Origin: CAYQJS01 sp964417895
Lineage (GTDB): Bacteria; Chloroflexota; UBA6077; SHYK01
Direction of reading: 5' to 3'
Length of the DNA: 64,000 nucleotides
Assembly (NCBI GenBank): GCA_964417895.1
Contig: CAYQJS010000028.1
Coordinates: 1-64,000 of the forward strand
Shown piece after piece: positions 51,127-58,825 of this stretch. The notes beneath the pieces were generated by a model, which worked only from the letters and a program-made list of their open reading frames with translations, searched no databases and was not told where the DNA came from. How positions within the stretch are numbered: position 1 is the stretch's first letter; the number at the start of each line of letters is the position of its first letter. The translations under genes and the position numbers were made by a program.

Positions 51127-52512
51127 TCACGCAATCGGGGCCAGGACCTTGCCCGGGTTCATGATGTTCTTCGGGTCGATGGCCCGCTTGATGGAGCGCA
51201 TCATGGCGAGCGCCTGCGGATGGAGGTTGTCCGCCAGGTAGTCGCGCTTGAGCACGCCGATGCCGTGCTCGCCCGACAGCACGCCGCCTAGGTCGATCGC
51301 GACGCGGAATATCTCCTCCGCAGCCGCGAGGGTGCGCCTCGTCTCGTCCTCATCGCGCAGGTCCACCAGCACATTGGGGTGCAGGTTCCCGTCCCCGGCG
51401 TGGCCGAAGATGGCGACGGTGAGGCCGTACTCGACGCCGATATCGCGGATGCGCTCGATGGCCTCGGGGATCTTGCTGCGCGGGACGGCGATGTCCTCGC
51501 CCAGCCGGTTGGGCCGAAGCTTGCCGAACGCCGCTGCCACCGACCGCCGTGCGTTCCAGAAGGTGTCCGCCTCTCGCTGGTCGCTGGCCAGCCGCACGCT
51601 GGTCGCACGGCCGCGGCAGATCTCCGCTATCTCGTTGGCCTGTCGCGGGACGACCTCCTCTTCGCCGTCCACCTCAATGAGGAGGAGCGCCCCCGCTTCA
51701 GCGTTGAGGCCCGCGTGCAGGAACTCCTCGACCAGGCGAATGGTCGTATTGTCCATGAGCTCCATAGCGCACGGCACGATGCCCGCGCTCAGCACGTCGG
51801 TGACCGAGTTGGCGGCGGCCGAGATGTCGGAGAAGTCGGCCATGACGGTACGGCGCGCGCGCGGCCGCGGGATGAGGCGAAGCGTCGCCTCGGTGACCAG
51901 CCCGAGGGTCCCCTCGGAGCCGACAAACAGGTGCGTCAGGTCGTACCCCGTCACATTTTTCGCGGTCTGGGCGCCGGTTCGGACGATCTCGCCGTTGGGG
52001 AGCACCGCCTCCAGCCCGAGGACGTAGTCGCGCGTCACCCCGTACTTCAGGCAGCGCGGGCCGCCCGCGCACGTCGCGATATTGCCGCCGATGGTGGACT
52101 GCCGCAGGCTGGCGGGGTCCGGCGGGTAGAACAGCCCCTCCCGATCCACGGCCGCCTGCAGGTTGGCGGTGACGACGCCCGGCTCGGTGATGACGGTCAT
52201 GTTCACGCGGTCGATGTCGAGGATGCGGTTCATGCGCGTCATGTTGACGACGATGCCGCCGAAAACCGGGACCGCGCCGCCGGCCAGCCCGCTCGCAGCT
52301 CCCCGGGGGACGACAGGGATGCCTTCGTCGGCGGCGACGCGCACGACCGATGCCACCTCCTTCGTGTTCAATGGGGTGGCGACGATCTGCGGCCGGCCCA
52401 CGACCCAGGTGCCGTCGTAGGAATAGACAATCATGTCCTCGGGCGCGGTGGTCACCCGGTCCGGGGCCAAGGCGCTCCGCAGCACGGCGACGGCGCGATC
52501 GAGATCCGGCAT
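51127..52512 (-). CDS. glcD: FAD-linked oxidase, glycolate oxidase subunit GlcD
   Basis: 461 residues of the GlcD/VAO-type family: PRGAASGLAGGAVPVFGGIV and GGNIATCAGGPRCLKYG bind FAD, and the C-terminal HAGDGNLHPN and LSGEHGIGVLKR regions complete the active site. It oxidises glycolate, lactate or another 2-hydroxyacid, passing electrons to the GlcF iron-sulfur protein. glcF lies 2.6 kb upstream on the same strand, separated by the RidA gene and several others, and no glcE is present. The start ATG at 52512 faces the RidA gene at 52596. Confidence 0.92.
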   Translation of the reverse strand: MPDLDRAVAVLRSALAPDRVTTAPEDMIVYSYDGTWVVGRPQIVATPLNTKEVASVVRVAADEGIPVVPRGAASGLAGGAVPVFGGIVVNMTRMNRILDIDRVNMTVITEPGVVTANLQAAVDREGLFYPPDPASLRQSTIGGNIATCAGGPRCLKYGVTRDYVLGLEAVLPNGEIVRTGAQTAKNVTGYDLTHLFVGSEGTLGLVTEATLRLIPRPRARRTVMADFSDISAAANSVTDVLSAGIVPCAMELMDNTTIRLVEEFLHAGLNAEAGALLLIEVDGEEEVVPRQANEIAEICRGRATSVRLASDQREADTFWNARRSVAAAFGKLRPNRLGEDIAVPRSKIPEAIERIRDIGVEYGLTVAIFGHAGDGNLHPNVLVDLRDEDETRRTLAAAEEIFRVAIDLGGVLSGEHGIGVLKRDYLADNLHPQALAMMRSIKRAIDPKNIMNPGKVLAPIA

Positions 52513-52595
52513 GTCTGGAGTCTAGCACCACGCTGACGGCCGGCCAAATGCTGTATCACCCTGCCCTGCGAGACGGTTGAGCGGGAGGTGATTGC

Positions 52596-53060
52596 ATGGC
52601 GCAGGTGGAGGCGCGGATCAACGAGCTGGGGCTGGAGCTACCGGATGTGCCGGAGACCATCGGGAACTACGTCGGCGCGGTGCGCACAGGCAATCTCGTC
52701 TTTCTGTCGGGCCGGCTGCCGCGGCGGGAGGGGAAGTTCGTCTCGTTCGGAAAACTGGGGAAGGACGTAACCCTGCAGGAGGGCTACGACGCAGCCCGCC
52801 TGACGGCCCTCAACCTGGTCGCCACGCTGAAGGCGGAGCTGGGCGACCTCGATCACGTGAAGCGCGTCGTCAAGCTCGTGGGGATGGTGAACTCGGAGCC
52901 GGACTTCACTGACCAACCCAGTGTGCTCAATGGCGCCTCCGACGTGCTGGTTGAGATCTTTGGCGACAGGGGCCGACACGCGCGATCAGCCTTCGGTGTG
53001 GCAGCGCTGCCCATGAACGCATCGGTCGAGATCGAGCTGGTGGTGGAAGTGGAGGACTGA
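52596..53060 (+). CDS. RidA/YjgF family enamine/imine deaminase
   Basis: 154 residues, a longer RidA subgroup: NLVFLSGRLPRREGKFVSFG, EGYDAARLTALNLVATLKAE and RHARSAFGVAALPMNASVEI. The C-terminal R-x4-GV..LP pattern keeps the substrate arginine. It hydrolyses 2-aminoacrylate or similar products of PLP dehydratases, fitting the threonine deaminase nearby. GGGAGGTG precedes ATG 52596. Divergent from glcD. Confidence 0.92.
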   Translation: MAQVEARINELGLELPDVPETIGNYVGAVRTGNLVFLSGRLPRREGKFVSFGKLGKDVTLQEGYDAARLTALNLVATLKAELGDLDHVKRVVKLVGMVNSEPDFTDQPSVLNGASDVLVEIFGDRGRHARSAFGVAALPMNASVEIELVVEVED

Positions 53061-53155
53061 CGTTGTGCTATCGAAAAGCGCCGACAGAGCTGCGACGACG
53101 CTCGTCGTCGTGCTGTCTGGGTCGCTGTGGCAGATGCTCGATGACCAGAATCGGC

Positions 53156-53761
53156 TCAGGAAGCTCCCGTGGAGCCACAGGTCGCGGAGCGAATGAAGAC
53201 AAGAATGGCGTCGAGTTCGGTGACGTAGCCTCGGGTCGTGTCGATGACGAGCGTGGGAATCTTGAGATCGAGGGGCTCCGCGAGCCGTTCCCAAACTTCA
53301 TCCGTAAGACCGCCGACTGATAGAGGCTGCTCCCTGTCGAAGTGAACGGGGTGGCGCTGGCCGGCTGCGTGGCGCTCCCTGAACCGTGCGACGCAAACTT
53401 CCCGCTGCGCATAGCAATGAATCAGTACCGCCTGCGCTCGCGCAACGACAGGCGCCAGGTCCATCTCCGCATAACCGCGGTAGAAAGCGCCTTCCAGGAC
53501 AAGGCTGACGCCTGACTCGGTCAGCTGCCGAGCCAGGTGGAACAGCAGCTTGAAGGTGGCGACTCCAAGAGCCTGAGACTCAGAGAGCGACCGGGGCGGA
53601 AGGGCCTCGCCTAGCGTTTCCTTGATGTCGTCCTTGGCGAGTACGAACAAACCCAGGGCTGGCGCAATACGCCGGACAAGTGTGGTCTTCCCCGTAGCCG
53701 GGGCACCGGAGACGATCACGAGCAGGGGTCGTGAAGACGCGGGCGCTGCGACTCCGTGCAC
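53156..53761 (-). CDS. AAA/P-loop kinase-like ATPase
   Basis: 201 residues with Walker A GAPATGKT and acidic residues in DDIKETLGEA, as in small AAA_33/zeta-toxin-like kinases. SLVLEGAFYRGYAEMDLAPV suggests a nucleotide-monophosphate-type kinase fold. The start is a GTG at 53761. Substrate unknown. It lies between the racemase and RidA genes and may belong to the same antisense-oriented set. Confidence 0.78.
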   Translation of the reverse strand: MHGVAAPASSRPLLVIVSGAPATGKTTLVRRIAPALGLFVLAKDDIKETLGEALPPRSLSESQALGVATFKLLFHLARQLTESGVSLVLEGAFYRGYAEMDLAPVVARAQAVLIHCYAQREVCVARFRERHAAGQRHPVHFDREQPLSVGGLTDEVWERLAEPLDLKIPTLVIDTTRGYVTELDAILVFIRSATCGSTGAS

Positions 53762-53770
53762 GAAAGCGAC

Positions 53771-54505
53771 TCACTCAGTGCGAGGGTAGCGCAGCAGGCT
53801 GGGAGGCAGTCCCGTTCGGTGCCACCACTCGGCCATAGCGATCTGGCAGGCCATGGCGTCCAGGACCGGCATGCCGCAGGCGGCGGAGAGCTCCTTTGCC
53901 GAGTACTCGGTCGGGCAGATGGACATGGCCACGACGCCCATCAGCTCCGCCCCCTTTTCCCGCGCCTCCCCGGCGCACGCGACGAAGCGCTCCAGCAGCT
54001 CGACTCGCCGCTGGGGGAACTCGGAATTGGGGATGCCGATGGAGGTGCTGGCGACCATCAGGCGCCCCACTCCGGCCTCGCGCGCCCAGTCGAAGTTCCG
54101 CTCCTCCGAGCCCGGCATGTAGGTGACCCACGCGAAGCGGCGGTCCAGGAGGCCGCAGAACAGCAAACACGCTTCAGTCTGACCGACCACCGGGATCTTG
54201 ACCAGCTTCCTGGCCTCCCGCACTCCGACGTCGAGGGTACCGAACGGGCAAAACGCGTCGTAGCCCTCTCGCTCCGCCTGCACCGCCCGTCGTGCGCTGA
54301 GCTCGGCCGCCCGCGCCGCCGCGTCCGGCGGCGGGGCTCCTCGGTCAGCCGTGCCCCAGGGCTGAAAACCCGAGATGTCGGGCATGTAGTCGGCGTCAAC
54401 CTGCGTGGCGGGCGTGGAGTAGGAGCGCATCACGTCGAGGCGGCGCTCCTCGGCTTGGGCCGGGTAGACGCCACGGCCTGCTGGCAGCATGCACAGAATC
54501 CTCAT
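53771..54505 (-). CDS. Asp/Glu/hydantoin racemase-family protein
   Basis: 244 residues with two cysteine motifs (FCPFGTLDVG, MSICPTEYSA) that could act as the acid-base pair, and IPVVGQTEACLLFC and ASTSIGIPNS in the loop regions. It most resembles hydantoin racemases, maleate isomerases and arylmalonate decarboxylases. Good GAGGTG site precedes ATG 54505. The reaction is probably racemisation or isomerisation of a small amino or carboxylic acid. Confidence 0.8.
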   Translation of the reverse strand: MRILCMLPAGRGVYPAQAEERRLDVMRSYSTPATQVDADYMPDISGFQPWGTADRGAPPPDAAARAAELSARRAVQAEREGYDAFCPFGTLDVGVREARKLVKIPVVGQTEACLLFCGLLDRRFAWVTYMPGSEERNFDWAREAGVGRLMVASTSIGIPNSEFPQRRVELLERFVACAGEAREKGAELMGVVAMSICPTEYSAKELSAACGMPVLDAMACQIAMAEWWHRTGLPPSLLRYPRTE

Positions 54506-54620
54506 CGGCGCTCACCTCGCTCATCGACGCGGGGGTATCACCGTGGTGTCGAGGACACCCGCCCGAGCGATTCGTGTTCATCGAGCTTCCAGGGGCCCGG
54601 CCGGAGCCCGGTCGCACGAA

Positions 54621-54893
54621 CTATCTGGGCTTGGCGCCTTCCCTCTTTGCCAGCTGCTTTGGATCCACTTCCGTCGCGCGGCCTTCGCTGGTCGTCATTG
54701 CCACGTCGACGTGTGCGTAGCCAAACTCGTCCGCACCGGGATCCACGTCCAGAACTTCTACAGCCAGCAATTCGCCATCCTGATCCAGATCCACGATCAC
54801 GCGGTGGTCCAATACGGCGCGAGTTTCGTGGACTTTCCCGTGGCGCAGGCGCAGGTACAGAGCACGAGCTTGGGCGTCTACTTCCAAACGCAT
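54621..54893 (-). CDS. DUF2283 protein
   Basis: 90 residues with the DUF2283 core YLRLRHGKVHETRAVLDHRV and VDLDQDGELLAVEVLDVD; AG-rich site (GAGGGG) precedes ATG 54893. Typically found next to DUF4258 genes, as here, in possible toxin-antitoxin pairs. Role not proven. Confidence 0.85.
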   Translation of the reverse strand: MRLEVDAQARALYLRLRHGKVHETRAVLDHRVIVDLDQDGELLAVEVLDVDPGADEFGYAHVDVAMTTSEGRATEVDPKQLAKREGAKPR

Positions 54894-54923
54894 TTTCCCC
54901 TCACGCCCCCTCTCCTCAACAGC

Positions 54924-55133
54924 TTAAATGATAGTCCTGACAACATGGTTGCCGCGCTCGTCTCTGTGCCACACCACTGTGACGTGCTTCATCCCGAGGG
55001 TCTTGCGCGACACCGTCGCGTCGCCTTCAGTGGAGGATTCGTCCGGAAAGGCGATCGTGCGCATGACGTCCCACTCATCCAGGTAGCGCTCCGCCATCCG
55101 CCTCGCCGCATGCGACGTGAGTATCAGGCTCAA
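54924..55133 (-). CDS. DUF4258 protein (BrnT-like/toxin-like)
   Basis: 69 residues from a TTG at 55133 that overlaps the glcF stop by four bases (TTGA). SHAARRMAERYLDEWDVMRT and TLGMKHVTVVWHRDERGNHV match DUF4258, a small RNase-like group related to BrnT/RelE. Being coupled to glcF is unusual; transcription of the pair with its DUF2283 partner thus depends on glcF. Too short to be found with common ATG-only scans. Confidence 0.8.
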   Translation of the reverse strand: MSLILTSHAARRMAERYLDEWDVMRTIAFPDESSTEGDATVSRKTLGMKHVTVVWHRDERGNHVVRTII

Positions 55134-56458
55134 TGCCCGCCCGCACCGTAGCCCTCCGCCAGCAGGTCGACCGGGTGCACTACCTCGATGTCCAGTCCGC
55201 GTTCGCGGATGCCCGCCATGAGCTGCAAGATGCAGCCGGGGTTGGCAGCAGCCACCACCTCTGCGCCGCTTGCCGCGATGTTGTCCAGCTTGCGGTCCAG
55301 GATCTTCTGGGCGCGCTCGGGGTGGGTGAGGTTGTAAACACCGGCGCTGCCGCAGCACCATGTGGACTCGCGCATCTCCACCACCTCGACGCCGGGGATC
55401 GAGTGCAGCAGCTCGCGGGGCTGCCGGGTGATGCCCTGCGCGTGGCACAGATGGCAGGCTTCGTGGTAGGTGACGAGCGCTCGCACCTCCTCCACCGGCT
55501 GCCGCAGTGGGATCTCGGCGAGCAGCTCTGTGATGTCCCGCATCTTTTCCGAAAACGCGGCGGCGGCCTCGCTGTATGCCGGATCGTCGCGCAGCAGGTG
55601 GGCGTACTCTTTCGTCTGGGCGCTGCAGGCCGCGCAGTCCGCAACGATGTAATCCAGGTCGTGGCTGCTGAACAGCGCCACGTTATGGCGCGCGAGGTCG
55701 CGCAGCGTCTCGAAGTCCCCCTCTCCCGCGTGGGGCGCCCCGCAGCAGCGCAAGGCCTTGGGAAGCACCACTTCGCAGCCATTCTCGGCCAGGACCCGCA
55801 CGGTCCTGGCGCTGGTTTTCGCGAACACGAGGCTCATGACGCACCCGAGGAAGAAGCCAACGCGGTACCGGCGCTCGCCCACGGCGGGCGTCACCTCCGG
55901 GAGGGCGCGGCGCAGTGGGGTGGCTGGCAGCGGGGGCAGCAGCCGCTCCATAGAGCGCACCGCCTCTGGCAAGAGCTTCAGGACGCCTGTCCTGCGGACC
56001 AGCCATTGGATCCCCAGCCACTGGTAGACGCGCGCCGGCCACATGGCAAGCTCCAGTCGCTCGGGGCGCACCATCAGCCACTGGAGGATGAGGCGTTTCA
56101 GCCAGCCCGCTGGCCGTGCCGCCTCAGCCGCCCCCCGGGTCAGGACAACCTGCTCCCCCACCAGGACGCCCGACGGGCAGACGGTCTGGCAGGCGCGACA
56201 ATCGAGGCAATGGTACATGTGCTCGACAACCGTGTCCGTCAGCGGGATCTCCCCCTCGTCCACCGCGCGCATCAACTGGACGCGGCCGCGCGGGGACTGG
56301 ACCTCGATGGTGTCCGTCACGTAGGTCGGGCACACGGAGAGGCACAGGCCGCACTTCACGCAAGACATGAGGTTGTCGTAATCGGGAGCGACGGCGCCCT
56401 GCAGGCGCGGCGCCCCCCGGTACACAGTGGGTGTTGGGATGCGCGTCGCGGCTTCCAT
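55130..56458 (-). CDS. glcF: Glycolate oxidase iron-sulfur subunit GlcF
   Basis: 442 residues. Two ferredoxin-like [4Fe-4S] motifs (CVKCGLCLSVCP and CLDCRACQTVCP) are followed by two CCG domains (RCCGAPHAGEG, WCCGSAGVYN). It accepts electrons from GlcD and passes them to the quinone pool. Start ATG 56458 is preceded by a heptamer run (56472-56500) rather than a strong ribosome site. DUF4258 follows with a four-base overlap. Confidence 0.93.
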   Translation of the reverse strand: MEAATRIPTPTVYRGAPRLQGAVAPDYDNLMSCVKCGLCLSVCPTYVTDTIEVQSPRGRVQLMRAVDEGEIPLTDTVVEHMYHCLDCRACQTVCPSGVLVGEQVVLTRGAAEAARPAGWLKRLILQWLMVRPERLELAMWPARVYQWLGIQWLVRRTGVLKLLPEAVRSMERLLPPLPATPLRRALPEVTPAVGERRYRVGFFLGCVMSLVFAKTSARTVRVLAENGCEVVLPKALRCCGAPHAGEGDFETLRDLARHNVALFSSHDLDYIVADCAACSAQTKEYAHLLRDDPAYSEAAAAFSEKMRDITELLAEIPLRQPVEEVRALVTYHEACHLCHAQGITRQPRELLHSIPGVEVVEMRESTWCCGSAGVYNLTHPERAQKILDRKLDNIAASGAEVVAAANPGCILQLMAGIRERGLDIEVVHPVDLLAEGYGAGGH

Positions 56459-56471
56459 GGGGGAGATTGTA

Positions 56472-56500
56472 CGGATTGCGGATTGCGGATTGCTGACTGG
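56472..56500. repeat. GGATTGC heptamer run
   Basis: Three GGATTGC units and a TGACTGG unit, 7-base period. The same type of run is found before the second substrate-binding gene at 6080. It lies upstream of glcF in the divergent gap with the EVE gene. Confidence 0.75.
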
Positions 56501-56596
56501 TCCGGGGACCGCGTGATTGTCGTCGACGTGCGGACTGAGAGTTCGAAAGAGGGACGCTATACTTTTGTTCAGCTATGAAGAGTTGGAGGGAGGGGT

Positions 56597-57055
56597 ATGC
56601 CGACGCACTGGTGCCTGGTCACGTCGCCGGACAATATTGCGAAGACGCGAGCCCTGGGGTTTACCGTCCAGGGAATCAAAAAAGGGCATCGCAAGAAGGC
56701 TGAGAAGATGGAGCCCGGCGACCGCATCGTCGTGTACGCCACGGGCAAGCAGGCCTTCGCGTTCACGGCCACCATCACATCGCCTTACTTCGAGGACCAT
56801 GCCCCCATCTGGATCAGCGACAAGCCCGGCGAGGATTATCCGTTCCGCTTCAATATCAAGCCGGACGTCGTGCTCGATGAGGGCGACTACCTGCCCGCGA
56901 GCCTGCTCGTCGAGCATATCGAGTACACGCGCAAGTGGCCGCCGCAGCACTGGCGCCTCGCCTTTCAGGGGAACGTGCACGTGTGGCCCGAAGCCGACTT
57001 CAAGCTGATCGAGCAGACAATGGCCGAAGGAGTGCGGGAGCCGGCGCTGCGCTAG
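56597..57055 (+). CDS. EVE-domain protein
   Basis: 152 residues: THWCLVTSPDNIAKTRALGF, MEPGDRIVVYATGKQAF and LPASLLVEHIEYTRKWPPQH match EVE proteins (PUA/YTH-like), which bind modified DNA or RNA bases. The strong GGAGGGAGGGG site supports ATG 56597. No restriction or HNH partner is adjacent; the DEF gene follows after a repeat-filled gap with Ns. Confidence 0.9.
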   Translation: MPTHWCLVTSPDNIAKTRALGFTVQGIKKGHRKKAEKMEPGDRIVVYATGKQAFAFTATITSPYFEDHAPIWISDKPGEDYPFRFNIKPDVVLDEGDYLPASLLVEHIEYTRKWPPQHWRLAFQGNVHVWPEADFKLIEQTMAEGVREPALR

Positions 57056-57061
57056 ATGAAC

Positions 57062-57170
57062 CTGTCATTCTGAGGCCGAAGGCCGAAGAATCNNNNNNNN
57101 NNGAGCGGAGCGAAGAGTCTTTGCGCCGCACCTGCGAGATTCTTCGCTTCGCTCAGGATGACATCCCGAG
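57062..57170. repeat. TGTCATTCTGAGG repeat with assembly gap
   Basis: A member of the TGTCATTCTGAGC hairpin family (GCCGAAGAATC; right arm GAGATTCTTCGCTTCGCTCA), with ten Ns at 57093-57102. The gap probably reflects collapse in this repeat, and its true length is unknown. Confidence 0.85.
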
Positions 57171-57188
57171 CACCAACGGAGGGAGTGC

Positions 57189-57809
57189 GTGGCCGTTCGA
57201 CCGATCCTGCAATACGAGAACCCCAGGCTCCGGATGAAGTCCATCAGGGTCAAGCGCATCGACGCGTCGATTCGGAGCCTCATTGACGACATGATCGAAA
57301 CGATGCGTTCGGCCGAGGGGATCGGCCTCGCGGCTCCCCAGGTCGGCGTCCTCCTCCGTGTGATCGTCGCCGAGTATCCCGACGAAGAGACCGAGGACCT
57401 GTACCAGACGGTGATGGTCAATCCGGAGATCATCGCCAAAGAGGGCGAATGGATGGCCGAGGAGGGGTGTCTCTCCATCCCCGGCTACGTGGGTACGGTG
57501 CCGCGAGCGGTCAGCGTGACGGTGAAGGGGAAGGACCGGTCGGGCAAGGCCGTGCGCATCAAGACGGATGGCATGCTGGCCCACATCCTCCAGCATGAGA
57601 TCGATCACCTGAATGGTGTGCTCTACATCGATTACCTGCCGAGCCTCGATGAGCTTCGAAAGGTCGAACCGGGAACACCGACCCGGCGGCGCCGCCGCCG
57701 CCGGGTCGGGGAAAGCGATGAAATGGAGGTGGATTCCAACCCCGAGTCTCACGCCCCGGGGGAGGAGTCCTCTGGGCTCGGGACCCCGAGCCCGGCGCTC
57801 GAGGCGTGA
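57189..57809 (+). CDS. def: Peptide deformylase
   Basis: 206 residues with all three active-site motifs: GIGLAAPQVG (44-53), EEGCLSIPG (C94) and QHEIDHLNG (H136, E137, H140). It removes the N-formyl group from new proteins. The GTG start at 57189 follows GGAGGGAGTGC. The C-terminal 40 residues are an acidic/Pro-rich tail not needed for the fold (TRRRRRRRVGESDEMEVDSN). Its stop is one base before the next gene's GTG. Confidence 0.95.
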   Translation: MAVRPILQYENPRLRMKSIRVKRIDASIRSLIDDMIETMRSAEGIGLAAPQVGVLLRVIVAEYPDEETEDLYQTVMVNPEIIAKEGEWMAEEGCLSIPGYVGTVPRAVSVTVKGKDRSGKAVRIKTDGMLAHILQHEIDHLNGVLYIDYLPSLDELRKVEPGTPTRRRRRRRVGESDEMEVDSNPESHAPGEESSGLGTPSPALEA

Positions 57810-57810
57810 C

Positions 57811-58560
57811 GTGCAGCCGCTCATCGGTATCACCTGCGCGACGGCAGCCGGTGAAGTCGGCAAGCCGCGTCGCTTCGGGCTGAACCAGGCCTACGCGAGG
57901 GCTGTGGCTCTGGCCGGTGGCGCCCCGGTCCTCATCCCGTCGCTTGGCGCCGCGCAGACCGAGGCGCTTCGCTCGCTCTTCGACGCGGTTGACGCGCTGC
58001 TGCTTCCCGGCGGGGCGGATCTTCAGCCCGCGACCTACGGGGCCCGGCCTCACCCGGAGCTTGGGCCCGTCGACCCGGGTCTGGACGAGACCGAGCTTCA
58101 ACTCGCCCGGTGGGCTCTTGACGAGGGAAAGCCTGTCCTGGGCCTGTGTCGGGGGCAGCAGTGCCTGAACGTCGCAGCCGGCGGCACCCTTTACCAGGAC
58201 ATCCCGAGCGAGATCACCGGGGCTCTGCGTCATCGACACGAGGAGCGCGACACTCTCGTGCACGACATCCGGGTTGAGGCGAGCTCGCGCCTCGCCGACC
58301 TCCTGGGGGAGACCGAGCTGAAGGTCAACAGCATGCACCACCAGGCCGTGCGTGACGTGGCGCCCGGCTTCCGCGCCGTCGCCCATGCGCCGGATGGCGT
58401 GATCGAGGGAATTGAGCGTCCTGACCACCCCTTCGCGGTCGCCGTGCAGTTCCATCCCGAAGAGCTGGTCCCCGGCCACGAACCCAGCGAGCGGCTGCTC
58501 AGGCGCTTTGTGGCCGAGACGGCCACTCGGGCAGCGAGGCGGCCACTCCGCGTTGTGTAG
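57811..58560 (+). CDS. Class I glutamine amidotransferase, peptidase C26 (gamma-Glu-GABA hydrolase-like)
   Basis: 249 residues from GTG 57811. PLIGITCA, LLLPGGADLQP, the nucleophile elbow GLCRGQQCLN (C113) and QFHPEEL near the end match the PuuD/peptidase C26 family, which hydrolyses gamma-glutamyl amides. ATG choice: the frame continues upstream inside def, but the family sequence starts at this GTG. Co-transcribed with def, one base apart. Confidence 0.92.
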   Translation: MQPLIGITCATAAGEVGKPRRFGLNQAYARAVALAGGAPVLIPSLGAAQTEALRSLFDAVDALLLPGGADLQPATYGARPHPELGPVDPGLDETELQLARWALDEGKPVLGLCRGQQCLNVAAGGTLYQDIPSEITGALRHRHEERDTLVHDIRVEASSRLADLLGETELKVNSMHHQAVRDVAPGFRAVAHAPDGVIEGIERPDHPFAVAVQFHPEELVPGHEPSERLLRRFVAETATRAARRPLRVV

Positions 58561-58637
58561 CGTACTGGGGCAGGTTCTTCGCACCAACCCTAACCGCTTC
58601 CCAAGCCCTCGTGGGTGACTCGCATTTAGCGTGGGCG

Positions 58638-58770
58638 ATAACCCCCTCCCTGACCCTCCCAAACAAGGGGAAGGGGGGAGGGAGCCGGTTCTCTTCCCCC
58701 TCCCCCTCGACGGGGGAGGGTTGGGGTGGGGGTGACCGTGATCCCGACATCCACAGGAACTGGCCCACTC
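58638..58770. repeat. REP doublet and half of a MITE right end
   Basis: Inverted REP hairpins (ACCCCCTCCCTGACCCTCCC and the right arm AGGGTTGGGGTGGGGGT) run from 58638 to 58733. Bases 58754-58769 (CAGGAACTGGCCCACT) match the right end of the CTAGTGGG element, so a partial MITE is left here. Confidence 0.7.
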
Positions 58771-58825
58771 GTCGAGGGATTGGGTTGGGGAAGGGAGTCG
58801 TGCTCGCCAGTCCGGTCTGCTGCGC

